DNA of 64,000 nucleotides from Pararhodobacter sp. CCB-MM2 (GCF_001691415.1 NZ_LRRR01000001.1:186001-250000); one strand, 5' to 3'; positions 18,729 to 28,449 are shown, counted from the stretch's first letter. Made by a program: numbers and translations. The notes: generated from the sequence alone by a model not told the origin.

Positions 18729-21700
18729 TTAGCCCGCCAGAAGCGCTTCGACCTCGGCTTTCACCTTGGCAACGGCGGCCTCCTTGACCGGGCCATAGCC
18801 ACGCATGCCCATCGGGGCTTTCATTAGCGTCTCGGCCTTCACCGGATCGGCCATCGCGGCCGCCTGCGGGATCAGCGCCTCGAACCAGGCGATCAGGCCG
18901 CGCTCCATCCGGCGCTCCTCGGTCCTGCCGAACGGGTCCAGCGCGGTGCCCCGCAGACCCTTCATCCCGGCCAGCAGCGCAAAGCCCGGACCCATGGCCC
19001 AACCCGGGAAACGGCGCTTCAGCGGACGGCCACGACGATCCTTGCCCGGCAGCATCGGCGGCGCGAGGTTGTAGGTCAGCTTCGCACCTTCGCCGAAATC
19101 CCGCGCGATCTGCTGCGCGAAAGCGGGGTCGCGGTGCAGGCGGGCGACCTCGTATTCATCCTTGTAGGCCATCAGCTTGAACAGCGAATTCGCGGCGGCG
19201 CGGGCCAGATCCTCGTTCCACATCACCGGCGCCAGCGCGGCGCGGAAACGCTTGGCATAGGCCGCGTTCTGATAGGCCGTCAGCGCGGCGGCACGACGGT
19301 CGATTAGCGCCTCCAGACTTTCGGGTTCAGGCGCTTTCGGGGCGAATTTCGCCGGGTCGACAGCCGCCAGACGCCCCAAGGCGAAGGCGCGAGCATTGGC
19401 CTTGATGGCGACGCCGTTCAGCGTGATCGCCTTCTCGATAGCCTCCAGCCCGACCGGCACCAGCCCCTTTTGCCAGGCAAAGCCCAGCATCATCATGTTG
19501 GCGAAGACACTGTCGCCCAGCAACTCCTCGGCCACCTTGCCGGCGTTCAGCGCCCCCAGATCCCCGACTGCGGCGTCCAGCGCCTTGATCCGGGCCGGCA
19601 CGCGCAGCGAGGCATCGCGGTTCAGCACGATGTCACCCGTGGGCATCTCGGCAAGGTTCACCACGGCCTTGGTCTGCCCGTTAAGGCAGGCCGAGGCCTT
19701 GGGCGACGAGGACACGACGATATCGCAGCCGATCAGCGCATCCGCCGAGGCTTGGTCGATGCGGACCTGCGTCAGCGTCTCGGGCCGGCGAGAAAGGCGC
19801 AGGTAGCTCAAGACCGGGCCGAATTTCTGCGCAAAGCCGGTGAAATCCAGCACTGACACGCCGCGGCCTTCCAGATGCGCCGCCATCGCGGTGATCTGGC
19901 CAACCGTGACCACGCCCGTGCCGCCGACGCCCGTGACCAGAAGGTCCCAGCTGTCGCCCTCCGGCAGGACCGGCAGGGGCAGGGTCGTCAGGGCGGCATC
20001 CAGATCGGGGCGGGCCTGCGCTTCAGGTTTCTTGCGCTCCACGCCCTCGACCGTGACGAAGGAGGGGCAGAAGCCCTCCATGCAGGAAAAATCCTTGTTG
20101 CAGGTCGAGAGGTTGATGCGCCGCTTGGGGCCGAGGTCGGTCTCGATCGGCTCGACCGACAGGCAGTTCGACGCGGCCGAGCAATCACCGCAGCCCTCGC
20201 AGACCGCCGGGTTGATGATCGCGAATTTCTTCGGGTCTTCCAGCGTGCCCCGCTTGCGGCGGCGACGCTTCTCGGTGGCGCAGGTCTGCTCGTAGATCAG
20301 GACGGTAACGCCCTCGATCTCGCGCAGCTCGCGCTGGACGGCGTCAAGGGCGCTGCGGTCGTGGAAGGTCGTGCCCGCGGGAAGGTCAGACTTTTGGAAC
20401 TTGCCAATATTGTCAGAGACAAGCGCAATCCGCGACACGCCTTCGGCCCGGCAGGTCGCCGCGATCGCCTGCACGCTTACGGGGCCGTCTACGGGCTGAC
20501 CCCCGGTCATGGCGACGGCGTCGTTATAAAGGATCTTGTAGGTAATGTTGGCCTTCGCGGCGATCGACTGGCGGATCGCCATCGAGCCCGAATGGTACCA
20601 CGTTCCCTCGCCAAGGTTCTGGAACACATGGTTCTTGCCGGTGAAACGGCTGGAGGCGGCGTGGTTCACCCCTTCGCCACCCATCTGGATCAGCGACGAG
20701 GTTTCGCGCCCCATCCACGAGGCCATGAAATGGCACCCGATGCCCGCCAGCGCCTTTGAGCCCTCGGGCACGCGGGTCGAGGTATTGTGCGGACAGCCCG
20801 AGCAGAAATAGGGCGTGCGGGTCGCGCCGGGGATCTGAAGCACCTTCGCCTGCGTCCCAAGGATCGCAGCTGCGCGGGCCGGGAAGCCTTCGTCCGGGAA
20901 CACCCGGTCCAGACGCTTGGCGATCAGCGGCAGCAGCAGGCGCGGGCTGAGTTCGCTGGTCCAGGGCACCAGCCGCTCGCCGGCCTCGTCATTCTTGCCG
21001 ACCATGTGGCGCGGCTTGGCGCCATCCCAGTCGTAGAAATATTCCTTGAGCTGGCTCTCGATGATCCCGCGCTTTTCCTCGATGACCATCACCTCGTCCT
21101 TGCCCTCGACGAAGCGCAGCGCGTCGCGGCGGGCCAGCGGCCAGACCATGCCCACCTTGTAGAGGTCGATGCCCAGACGGCGGCACTCGGCCTCGGTCAG
21201 ACCCAGCAGCTTCAGCGCTTCCAACAGGTCCAGATGCGCCTTGCCGGTGGTGACGAAGCCGAAGCGCGAGTCGATGCCGTATTCCGCGCGGTCGATCGGG
21301 TTGGCCTCGGCGAAGGCCATGACGGCGCGCTTCTTCGCCTCCATCCGTTCCTCGATCTGCATGCCGGGCAGGTCGGGCCAGCGATAATGCAGGCCGCCGG
21401 GATGTTGGCTGGCCTCGGGCGCGCGGAACACGCGGTCGGCGGGCAGATCGAAGGACATGGCGCTTTCCACCACGTCCGACACCGCCTTGAAGCCGACCCA
21501 CATGCCGGTCGCGCGCGACAGGGCCCAGCCCCATTCGGCGAACGGCAGGAACTCCGCGACCGAGGCCGGGTTGATGCAGGGCATGTACCAGGCCATGAAG
21601 GCCACGTCCGACTGGTGCGACATCGACGAGCTGACGCAGCCATGGTCATCGCCGGCCACAACCAGCACGCCGCCATGCTGCGACGAGCCATAGGCATTGC

Positions 21701-22100
21701 CATGCTTCAGCGCATCGCCTGCACGGTCGACGCCGGGGCCCTTGCCGTACCACATGCCGAAGACACCCTCGACGGTCTTGCCGGGATCGCTCTCGACCTG
21801 CTGCGAGCCGAGGATAGCCGTCGCCGCCAGATCCTCGTTCACGGCGGGGAGGAATTCGATCTTCGCCTCGGCCAGCCGGGCCTTCTGGCGCCACATCTCC
21901 AGATCGACGCCGCCCAGCGGGGACCCGCGATAACCGCTGACCATGCCTGCGGTGTTCAGGCCGGCGTCCTTGTCCCGGCGGGCTTGATCGAGCACGGCGC
22001 GCACCAGCGCTTGGGTCCCGGTCAGGAAAACGCGGCCGGAGTGGCGGGTATAGCGGTCGTCGAGCGCGTAATCGTCGAGCGGGCGAAGCGGGGCGTTCAT
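18729..22100 (-). CDS. Indolepyruvate ferredoxin oxidoreductase family protein (fused alpha/beta)
   Basis: Single-chain 2-oxoacid:ferredoxin oxidoreductase of 1123 residues that decarboxylates aryl- or branched 2-oxo acids to acyl-CoA. Order: pyrimidine-binding part (GTQALVRAVLDQARR near residue 25), TPP-binding part (CSGCPHNTS, GIGCHFMASWMGR), a 4Fe-4S segment (CEGCGDC, CNKDFSCMEGFCPSF), then the gamma-type domain (VTGVGGTGVVTVGQI). ATG at 22100 fits the usual MNAPLRPL-type start; the 110 residues upstream are non-homologous. Divergent from an Lrp-type regulator that probably controls it. Confidence 0.92.
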   Translation of the reverse strand: MNAPLRPLDDYALDDRYTRHSGRVFLTGTQALVRAVLDQARRDKDAGLNTAGMVSGYRGSPLGGVDLEMWRQKARLAEAKIEFLPAVNEDLAATAILGSQQVESDPGKTVEGVFGMWYGKGPGVDRAGDALKHGNAYGSSQHGGVLVVAGDDHGCVSSSMSHQSDVAFMAWYMPCINPASVAEFLPFAEWGWALSRATGMWVGFKAVSDVVESAMSFDLPADRVFRAPEASQHPGGLHYRWPDLPGMQIEERMEAKKRAVMAFAEANPIDRAEYGIDSRFGFVTTGKAHLDLLEALKLLGLTEAECRRLGIDLYKVGMVWPLARRDALRFVEGKDEVMVIEEKRGIIESQLKEYFYDWDGAKPRHMVGKNDEAGERLVPWTSELSPRLLLPLIAKRLDRVFPDEGFPARAAAILGTQAKVLQIPGATRTPYFCSGCPHNTSTRVPEGSKALAGIGCHFMASWMGRETSSLIQMGGEGVNHAASSRFTGKNHVFQNLGEGTWYHSGSMAIRQSIAAKANITYKILYNDAVAMTGGQPVDGPVSVQAIAATCRAEGVSRIALVSDNIGKFQKSDLPAGTTFHDRSALDAVQRELREIEGVTVLIYEQTCATEKRRRRKRGTLEDPKKFAIINPAVCEGCGDCSAASNCLSVEPIETDLGPKRRINLSTCNKDFSCMEGFCPSFVTVEGVERKKPEAQARPDLDAALTTLPLPVLPEGDSWDLLVTGVGGTGVVTVGQITAMAAHLEGRGVSVLDFTGFAQKFGPVLSYLRLSRRPETLTQVRIDQASADALIGCDIVVSSSPKASACLNGQTKAVVNLAEMPTGDIVLNRDASLRVPARIKALDAAVGDLGALNAGKVAEELLGDSVFANMMMLGFAWQKGLVPVGLEAIEKAITLNGVAIKANARAFALGRLAAVDPAKFAPKAPEPESLEALIDRRAAALTAYQNAAYAKRFRAALAPVMWNEDLARAAANSLFKLMAYKDEYEVARLHRDPAFAQQIARDFGEGAKLTYNLAPPMLPGKDRRGRPLKRRFPGWAMGPGFALLAGMKGLRGTALDPFGRTEERRMERGLIAWFEALIPQAAAMADPVKAETLMKAPMGMRGYGPVKEAAVAKVKAEVEALLAG

Positions 22101-22153
22101 GATGTCTCCTCCGGGTGGCTTGGGGCTCCCTTGCGGTGAGTCTACGCGCGATG

Positions 22154-22189
22154 GTCCGAAAAGATGTGCCAGACTTGTGCCGTTCGGAC
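22154..22189. promoter_or_regulatory. Inverted repeat between the ior gene and lrp-type regulator
   Basis: Arms GTCCGAA (22154-22160) and TTCGGAC (22183-22189) enclose a direct repeat of TGTGCC. It sits in the 155-base divergent promoter region and is a candidate operator for the neighbouring Lrp protein. Confidence 0.35.
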
Positions 22190-22255
22190 GGGTATCTTTC
22201 ACCAGCGTTTCGGTGATATGCCGGATTTTGAAATGACAGTTCAGGACCGGGGCGA

Positions 22256-22714
22256 ATGCTGGAACAGATCGACTGGAAGCTGCTGGAGCTTCTGCAACAG
22301 GATGCGCGGCTCTCGAACCAGGAGATGGCGGAGAAAGTCGGCCTCTCGGCCTCGAGTTGCTGGCGCCGCGTGAAGGCACTGGAGGAGGCCGGGGTGATCC
22401 GCGCCTATCGGGTCGAGGTCGATGCCGCAAAAGCCGGGCTGGGCTTTCATGCGATCATGCACATCACCATGACCCGCCATTCCCGCGAAGTCGTGGACCG
22501 TTTTACCGCCGAGGTCATGCGCCATGATGAGGTCGTCGAGTGCTTTGCCACCACCGGCGCGATGGATTATCAATTACGAGTTCTCTGCCGCGATCTGGAC
22601 GCGTTCAACGCCTTCATGGAGCGTACGCTGTTCCGGCTCGACGGGATTGCGCAGGTGCAGACCCATCTGGTGCTGCGTCCGATCAAGATGCGCGCGGCGC
22701 TGCCGAGACCTTGA
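22256..22714 (+). CDS. Lrp/AsnC-family transcriptional regulator
   Basis: 152 residues: N-terminal helix-turn-helix (LDWKLLELLQQDARLSNQEM to CWRRVKALEEAGVI) and a C-terminal RAM/AsnC ligand-binding domain with the typical strand VVECFATTGAMDYQL. Divergent from the ior gene, so an amino-acid- or 2-oxoacid-responsive control of that gene is likely by context. Confidence 0.92.
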   Translation: MLEQIDWKLLELLQQDARLSNQEMAEKVGLSASSCWRRVKALEEAGVIRAYRVEVDAAKAGLGFHAIMHITMTRHSREVVDRFTAEVMRHDEVVECFATTGAMDYQLRVLCRDLDAFNAFMERTLFRLDGIAQVQTHLVLRPIKMRAALPRP

Positions 22715-22721
22715 TCCTGTC

Positions 22722-22740
22722 CATGGTCATAGTAACCATG
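22722..22740. promoter_or_regulatory. Inverted repeat CATGGT-N7-ACCATG
   Basis: Six-base arms in the 122-base gap between the Lrp gene and the spermidine-synthase-like gene. No T-run follows, so an operator is as likely as a terminator. Confidence 0.3.
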
Positions 22741-22836
22741 TTTCCAGAGTGTCACAGACGCTTTTGACGCGTTGCCAAGCCCGGAATCCCCGGTCATCTT
22801 GACCCGGATACAGTCCATTCCGGGGGAGAGACGGGC

Positions 22837-24336
22837 ATGACGCGACTATGGCTGCTGGTGGCGGTTCAGGCCTCGGTTTCCGCCGCCTCGCTGGTCGTGG
22901 AGATCGTCGCGGGCCGGATGTTGGCGCCCTATCTGGGCATGTCGCTGTACACTTGGACCTCGATCATCGCGGTGGTGCTGGCGGGCTTCTCGGCTGGGCA
23001 TTGGGTCGGCGGGCGCATCGCCGAATGGCCGCCGGCGCAGGCCTTGCGGGCCAATGGCTGGGCGATCCTCGCGGCGGCACTGAGCACGGCGGGCGCGGTC
23101 TTCATCCTGCGCGCGACGGCGGGGCCGGTGATCACGGCGATGCCGGGGCCGGTGGCCTCGATCGTGACGCTGAGCATGCTGGTGTTCTTCCTGCCGTCGT
23201 TCTTCGCAGGCATCCCCGCACCGATCCTGTCGATGGTCGCGGTGAGTACCCATCCGGGACAGGGGGGACGGGCCCTCGGGGCGATGTTCGCAGCCGGGGC
23301 CTGGGGCGCGATCCTCGGCACCTTGGCGGCGGGTTTCGTCTTCATCTCATGGCTGGGATCGGTGGGCACGCTGGTCGTCGTGACCGGGGTCTATGTGGTG
23401 CTGGGCCTGCTGTCCCTTTACTGGGGCCGGGCGCATCGCTTGGGGATGGTTTTGGGGCTGATCCTGCCGCTGGCCTTGGCGGGCGGGGCGCTGACACGGC
23501 CCGATCCCTGCACGCGCGAGAGCGATTACTTCTGCATCCGCGTCATCGACCAGCCCGGTGCCGAAGGCCTGACCCGGCTGATGGTTCTGGACCACCTCGT
23601 CCACGGCGTTGCCAGCGAGGGCGAGCCGCGCGCGATGTTGATCGGGCATGGCATGATGCTGGACGCGTTGCCGCGGTTGCGGATGGAGGGCCGGTCGGAA
23701 TGGTCGGCCTATCTCATTGGCGGCGGGACCTATTCGGTGCCCCGCGCCTGGCGCGACCGGGGCGAGCCCGTTGCCGTGACCGTGGCCGAGATCGACCCCG
23801 AGGTCACGCGCGCCGCGCAGGATTTCTTCTGGTACGATCCCGGTACGGGCGAGGGTGCTGATCGCATCGTCGCCTCGGATGCGCGGCGACTTCTGGCGCA
23901 GGAGGACCGACGTTATGACGTGATCATCGGCGACGCCTTCGGGGACATCGCTGTACCGCAGCATCTGATCACGCGCGAGTTCTTCCAGCTGGCGCAGGCG
24001 CGGCTCAATCCGGGCGGCGTCTATGTGATGAACGTGATCGACCACATGGACCGGCTGGAGGTTCTGTCGGCCATGGTGCGCACCGCGCGCGAGGTCTGGC
24101 CCTCGGTCGAGGTCTGGACCGATCCTCGCCACGATCAGGCCGAGAACCGGCGGGTCTTCGTGCTGGTTGCCGGGCAGGAGCCGTCATCGAGGACGCAGGT
24201 GCAAGAGCCTTGGGGACAGGCGATCCGCATCGCGGCCTCGTCGATCGACGAGATCCTATCGCAAAGGCCGGTCTTGGTGTTCACCGACGATTTCGCGCCG
24301 ATTGACCGGCTGTTGGGGGATCGGGGTGAAGGGTAG
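22837..24336 (+). CDS. Fused membrane/spermidine-synthase-like protein
   Basis: 499 residues. Residues 1-215 form about six hydrophobic segments beginning LVVEIVAGRMLAPYLGMSLYTWT, the signature of the fused MFS/spermidine-synthase family. The cytoplasmic C-terminal half has a spermidine-synthase-like Rossmann fold: IGGGTYSVPRAW, VAEIDPEVTRAA and the acidic motif IIGDAFGDIAVP. Polyamine synthesis is only one possibility; these fusions are mostly uncharacterised. GGGGGAGAG precedes the ATG. Confidence 0.85.
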   Translation: MTRLWLLVAVQASVSAASLVVEIVAGRMLAPYLGMSLYTWTSIIAVVLAGFSAGHWVGGRIAEWPPAQALRANGWAILAAALSTAGAVFILRATAGPVITAMPGPVASIVTLSMLVFFLPSFFAGIPAPILSMVAVSTHPGQGGRALGAMFAAGAWGAILGTLAAGFVFISWLGSVGTLVVVTGVYVVLGLLSLYWGRAHRLGMVLGLILPLALAGGALTRPDPCTRESDYFCIRVIDQPGAEGLTRLMVLDHLVHGVASEGEPRAMLIGHGMMLDALPRLRMEGRSEWSAYLIGGGTYSVPRAWRDRGEPVAVTVAEIDPEVTRAAQDFFWYDPGTGEGADRIVASDARRLLAQEDRRYDVIIGDAFGDIAVPQHLITREFFQLAQARLNPGGVYVMNVIDHMDRLEVLSAMVRTAREVWPSVEVWTDPRHDQAENRRVFVLVAGQEPSSRTQVQEPWGQAIRIAASSIDEILSQRPVLVFTDDFAPIDRLLGDRGEG

Positions 24337-24368
24337 AAGTAAGTATTTGTAACAAGGTGAAAGGGCGG

Positions 24369-25358
24369 TCAGCCGTTTGACGCCCGGGGGCGCGGGCGGG
24401 TCGGGATCTCTTTCAAAAGGCCGCCGACCCCCATGCGGCGGATGACCTCGGCCCCGACCGGCACGCCGCAGATCACGCGCTCCAGCACCCAATCGGCGCC
24501 GTTCAGCGCCGGGGCGCGGGCGCAACCGGGCAAGCCGATCACCGGCGTGCCGTTGAGCGCGCCGAGGAACAGCAGGTTGCCCGGATCGACCGGCATGCCG
24601 AAATGCTCGACCGTTCCACCGGCGAGGCGCAGGGCGGCAGGGGCCACGTCGCGAATGTCGGAGGTGGCCGAGGCCGTCAGGATCAGGATCAGCGGCGCGT
24701 GGGCGGCTTTCAGGGCATCGGCGAGCGCCTGTTCCTCATGCGGGACCAGAACCTCCGGCGCGAGGGTGACGCCCAGCCGGGCCAGCCGTTCCTCGGTCAC
24801 GCGGTGGCCCTTGTCGCCCAAGCCCTTGCCAGTGATCGTCTCGATCATCAGCGCGTCACTCAGGATCGGTGTGGCCAGGCCGATGCCCCCTTGCGCGGCC
24901 TCGCAGGCGCGCTGAACAGACGTCTTTTCAAGGCCATAGGCGATGATCTTGACCGTCGCGATCATCCCGCCCGGTTCCATCCTGTGCCATTCCGGCACGG
25001 TGGCCAGCGTAATCGCCGGGTCGGTTTCGTTGACCGCATGCACCTGCTCCGGTGCGATCTGGGCAAGGCCCGGCCCCTCGGCCAGCAGGTTCACGCGGCC
25101 GGTGCCGACGATCTGCAAGCGGATCCCTTGATGCCCCGCGATGAGGGCTTCGGCCACGGCCAGCGCGGCGGCGTCTTCATCCATGTCCTCGGGGCTGAGC
25201 CGGGCGGCGATCACGCTGCCGAGGCCCATATCCCGCAGCAAATCAAGGTCTTCGGATGTCAGGCATTTACCCTTGCGCAATCGGCCGCGCGCCAGGGGCA
25301 CCGAATGGGCGAGGATCGTCCCCTCGGCCTGCGACAGGGGGATGGGACCGAATTCCAT
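24369..25358 (-). CDS. Molybdopterin-binding (MoeA/MogA-like) domain protein
   Basis: 329 residues. The N-terminus MEFGPIPLSQAEGTILAHS resembles MoeA domain III; the C-terminal part is a MoCF_biosynth domain with LILTASATSDIRD and GLPGCAR near the end. Related alphaproteobacterial proteins are often about 530 residues, with a C-terminal MobA/MocA-like nucleotidyltransferase; that half is absent here. It overlaps the upstream xdhC-like gene by one base (TGATG) and is likely co-translated, pointing to molybdopterin cofactor maturation. Confidence 0.85.
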   Translation of the reverse strand: MEFGPIPLSQAEGTILAHSVPLARGRLRKGKCLTSEDLDLLRDMGLGSVIAARLSPEDMDEDAAALAVAEALIAGHQGIRLQIVGTGRVNLLAEGPGLAQIAPEQVHAVNETDPAITLATVPEWHRMEPGGMIATVKIIAYGLEKTSVQRACEAAQGGIGLATPILSDALMIETITGKGLGDKGHRVTEERLARLGVTLAPEVLVPHEEQALADALKAAHAPLILILTASATSDIRDVAPAALRLAGGTVEHFGMPVDPGNLLFLGALNGTPVIGLPGCARAPALNGADWVLERVICGVPVGAEVIRRMGVGGLLKEIPTRPRPRASNG

Positions 25359-26335
25359 CAGCCTTGCCTCAGCACCTGCGTGATCTGCGCCAGCACCGAC
25401 ACCGCGATCTCGGCGGGGGTCTTGGCGCCGATATCCAGCCCGACCGGCGCGTGGATGCGGGCGATCTGTTCCTCGGTCACGCCGGCCTCGCGCAGGCGGT
25501 CCAGCCGCTTGGCATGGGTCCGCGTCGACCCGAGGCATCCGAGGTAGAAGACCTCCGATTTCAGCGCCTCGAGGATCGCCGGATCGTCGAGCTTCGTGTC
25601 ATGGGTCAAGGTCACCACGGCGGTCCGGCTGTCGAGCCCTTCGGCCAGCAAGCCCTCGTCCGGCCAGTCGTGGCGGATCACCGTGTCGGGAAAGCGTCCC
25701 TCGCTGGCGAAAGCGTCGCGCGGGTCGATCAGCACCGGGTCATAACCCGCCAGCTTGGCCATCGGCACCAGCGCCTGCGCGATATGGACGGCGCCGACGA
25801 TCAGCATCCGCAAGGGCGGGTTGAACAGGGCGACAAACTCGCCGCTGTCCTCCAGCCCCGATTTGTCCGACCGGAAGCGCAGGGGCATCTCAGACGGCTG
25901 GATCAGGCGGCGCTGCCAGACGTCCGGGATGATGCCATAGGCGAGGGGTTTGCGGGCCGCGCGGGCCTCGACCACGGCTTCCAGCATCTCGACCGGCATG
26001 CCCTTGCCGATGGGTTCCACCAGCACGCGGATGGTGCCGCCGCAGGCCAGTCCGACCGAGAAGGCCGTGTCATCCGTGACCCCGAAGGTGAGGATGCGGG
26101 GTTGGCCGTCCTGCAGGGCTTCCAACGCCTCGACCACCACCGCACCTTCGACGCAGCCGCCCGAGACGGAGCCCATGATCTCGCTCTCGCCGGAAATCGC
26201 CAGCTGGCTGCCGGCCTGACGTGGCGCCGAACCCCAGGTTTCGATCACCGTGGCGAGCGCCGCGCCGCGGCCAGCGCGGTGCCATTCCAGCGCAATCTCG
26301 GGGATGCGGTCGTGATGCGCGCTTGCAGTGTCCAT
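25358..26335 (-). CDS. XdhC/CoxI-family Moco chaperone (second copy, CoxF-like)
   Basis: 325 residues with the N-terminal XdhC segment TWGSAPRQAGSQL and SVSGGCVEGAVV, and the C-terminal Rossmann segment IVGAVHIAQAL. It differs from the xdhC at 8444-9388 (GAVH rather than GAGH) and belongs to the CO-dehydrogenase-type accessory subgroup. ATG at 26335 is used since homology begins just after. Coupled to the MoeA-like gene; CoxD/CoxE-like genes lie 2.5 kb upstream. Confidence 0.9.
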   Translation of the reverse strand: MDTASAHHDRIPEIALEWHRAGRGAALATVIETWGSAPRQAGSQLAISGESEIMGSVSGGCVEGAVVVEALEALQDGQPRILTFGVTDDTAFSVGLACGGTIRVLVEPIGKGMPVEMLEAVVEARAARKPLAYGIIPDVWQRRLIQPSEMPLRFRSDKSGLEDSGEFVALFNPPLRMLIVGAVHIAQALVPMAKLAGYDPVLIDPRDAFASEGRFPDTVIRHDWPDEGLLAEGLDSRTAVVTLTHDTKLDDPAILEALKSEVFYLGCLGSTRTHAKRLDRLREAGVTEEQIARIHAPVGLDIGAKTPAEIAVSVLAQITQVLRQG

Positions 26336-26420
26336 GGGGTCCTCCTGTGTACCGACTATGCGGTCGGTTCGTGCGGATTGCCAGCACGACCTTTGATGCA
26401 GACTGGCGGGGCAAAATGGC

Positions 26421-26452
26421 AAAAGGCCCCGGTCGCGGGGACCGGGGCCTTT
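26421..26452. terminator. Strong bidirectional terminator after the OmpA-family gene
   Basis: Perfect 12-bp stem AAAGGCCCCGGT/ACCGGGGCCTTT with a 7-base loop. It ends the OmpA-family gene on the minus strand, so the xdhC-like gene downstream probably has its own promoter. Confidence 0.85.
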
Positions 26453-26469
26453 CGATGTCATGGGGGCGA

Positions 26470-28449
26470 TCAGCCTTCGCGGCTGGCCTGCAGCAGATCG
26501 GTGATCCGGCGCACCACCACGCGGCGGTTCTCACGCTCGGCCTCTTCCGTCGGCACGCGCAGGTCGGTCTCGCCGTAGCCCTGCAGGACCATGTTCGCCG
26601 GCGACACACCGAAATACTCGGTCAGGGCCAGCGCCACCGATTCCGCACGGCGGTCCGACAGCGTCAGGTTCGACACGGCCGAGCCGACGGCGTCGGTGTG
26701 ACCTTCGATCAGGAAGACCTCGTTCGGGTTCTCCGCGATCAGGCTGGTCATCAGCTCACCCAGCGCCAGCAGCTCCTGAGCCTCGGACGACGTGATCGCC
26801 GACGAGCCCGTGGCAAAGGTGATGTTCTCCACCTGAGCCGCCGGGGCCAGATAGCGCACGCGCTCGATCTGACGGATCTGGTTCAGGCTGAAGCCACGAC
26901 CCACCTCGGATTCGCGGGTCAGCGCGGCGCGCAGGGCGGCTTCGTCGTTCGGGTTCACCTCGGGCGCGGCCGAGCGGTTGACCTCGGGCAGCTGCGAGAC
27001 GACGACCGGCTCATAGGTCACGGTATCGTCAAACAGAACCGTCCGGGTGCCGTTGGGCGCGATCACCACACGCTTGACCACGCGGGCCTCGGCGTTGCGG
27101 ATGGTCACCACTTGGCTGCCGTCACGCTGCATCACGATCGTCTCGGTCGAGCCGTCCGAATAGCGACGGGTGGTCACTTCGCTGCCCGGCTGGCGCAGGA
27201 TGGCGTCATCGTCGCGCAGAACCTGCAGGTTGCCGTATTGGTCACGCACAACCACGCGGTCCGGGGTGGTCGAAACCACTTCACGGTCGTTGCTCAGAAG
27301 CGAGCCGACAACCAGCGCACCCGCGGCACCCACGAGGGCACCGGTCAGGAAGTCGGGGAAGCTGTCGTCTTCCTCGGCCTGAGCCTGAGCATCAGCCTGC
27401 GCACGGTCTTCCTGACGCTGTTCGCGACGGGCTTCGCGGCGGGCCTCACGACGGGCGGCGCGGCGTTCCTCGGCAGTGGCAAACTCTTCGTCCGAGCTGC
27501 GGGTCGTCTCGGCGGTCACGGCTTCGGTGACTTCGTCGACGACCTCGGCGTTCTCGGAACCGGCCATCACCGGCGCTTCTTCGCCTTGAGCGGCTTCCTC
27601 GGCGGCTTCCGACGGGGCACGGTCACGCTGGCCTTCGACGAATTCCCCCGCGTTTTCAGCCGAGGCAACCGGCTGCTCGCCATTCTGCTGGCCTTCGCCA
27701 CCCAGCGCCTGTTCCAGCGTGGTGACATCGGGTTGCTGACGACGGCGCGGACGCTCCTGCTGTGCCTCACCCTCGGCCGTTTCGACCTGGGCATCGACTT
27801 CGGCATTGACGTCGGCCTCAACCTCTGCGCTGGCGTCGCCGCCATTCAGGCGCTGTTCCATCTCGGCAACCGAGCCGGGGGCGCTGTCACTTTCCGAAGC
27901 CTCGCGGGCTTCCTGACGTTCCGCACGGGCTTGCTGACGCTCCTCGCGACGCTGCTCACGCTCGGCGCGGCGCTCTTCGCGGGTCATCTCGTCCCCGGCG
28001 TTCTGGGCCTGTTCCGGCTCAGCGTCCGAGGCGGCTTCATCGCCACCGCCCAACAGGTTGGTGACCGCATCGCCCACGCCTTCCAGAAGACCGGGTTCCT
28101 CCTGCGCCAAGCCCTCGGCTTCGCCTTGAGCATTGGGCTGAACCTCGGCTTGCGCTTCGGCCGGCGCTTCAGGCTGCGCCTGCGGCTCAACCTCGGCCTG
28201 AACCTCGGCGGCAGCGCCCGCTTCCGCACCGGCTTCGCCTTGCTGGCGTTCCTCACGGCGCTGTTCACGGCGTTCCTGGCGCGCTTCCTGGCGGGCGCTC
28301 TGACGCGCCTCGCGGCATTCGGCGCGGGTCATGGCATCGGTGCAGACCTCCTCGGCGCTCGCTTGTTGCGCAGCCGCGGGGAAGGTCATCGGGACGGCCA
28401 GCGCGATCGAGGTGACAAGGGCCGTGGTGGTCGACAGGGTGCGTCGCAT
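26470..28449 (-). CDS. OmpA-family outer membrane protein with long low-complexity region
   Basis: 659 residues. A signal peptide (MRRTLSTTTALVTSIALAV..., cleavage after AAA-QQ) is followed by about 270 residues rich in Glu, Ala, Gln and Arg that look disordered, a short Gly/Ala hydrophobic stretch (FLTGALVGAAGALVVGSLL), a beta-rich middle, and a C-terminal OmpA peptidoglycan-binding domain with FATGSSAI, EGHTDAVGS, LSDRRAESV and NRRVVVRRI. It probably anchors the envelope to peptidoglycan. Start at 28449 is supported by the signal peptide and TTGGAGAG upstream. Confidence 0.9.
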   Translation of the reverse strand: MRRTLSTTTALVTSIALAVPMTFPAAAQQASAEEVCTDAMTRAECREARQSARQEARQERREQRREERQQGEAGAEAGAAAEVQAEVEPQAQPEAPAEAQAEVQPNAQGEAEGLAQEEPGLLEGVGDAVTNLLGGGDEAASDAEPEQAQNAGDEMTREERRAEREQRREERQQARAERQEAREASESDSAPGSVAEMEQRLNGGDASAEVEADVNAEVDAQVETAEGEAQQERPRRRQQPDVTTLEQALGGEGQQNGEQPVASAENAGEFVEGQRDRAPSEAAEEAAQGEEAPVMAGSENAEVVDEVTEAVTAETTRSSDEEFATAEERRAARREARREARREQRQEDRAQADAQAQAEEDDSFPDFLTGALVGAAGALVVGSLLSNDREVVSTTPDRVVVRDQYGNLQVLRDDDAILRQPGSEVTTRRYSDGSTETIVMQRDGSQVVTIRNAEARVVKRVVIAPNGTRTVLFDDTVTYEPVVVSQLPEVNRSAAPEVNPNDEAALRAALTRESEVGRGFSLNQIRQIERVRYLAPAAQVENITFATGSSAITSSEAQELLALGELMTSLIAENPNEVFLIEGHTDAVGSAVSNLTLSDRRAESVALALTEYFGVSPANMVLQGYGETDLRVPTEEAERENRRVVVRRITDLLQASREG

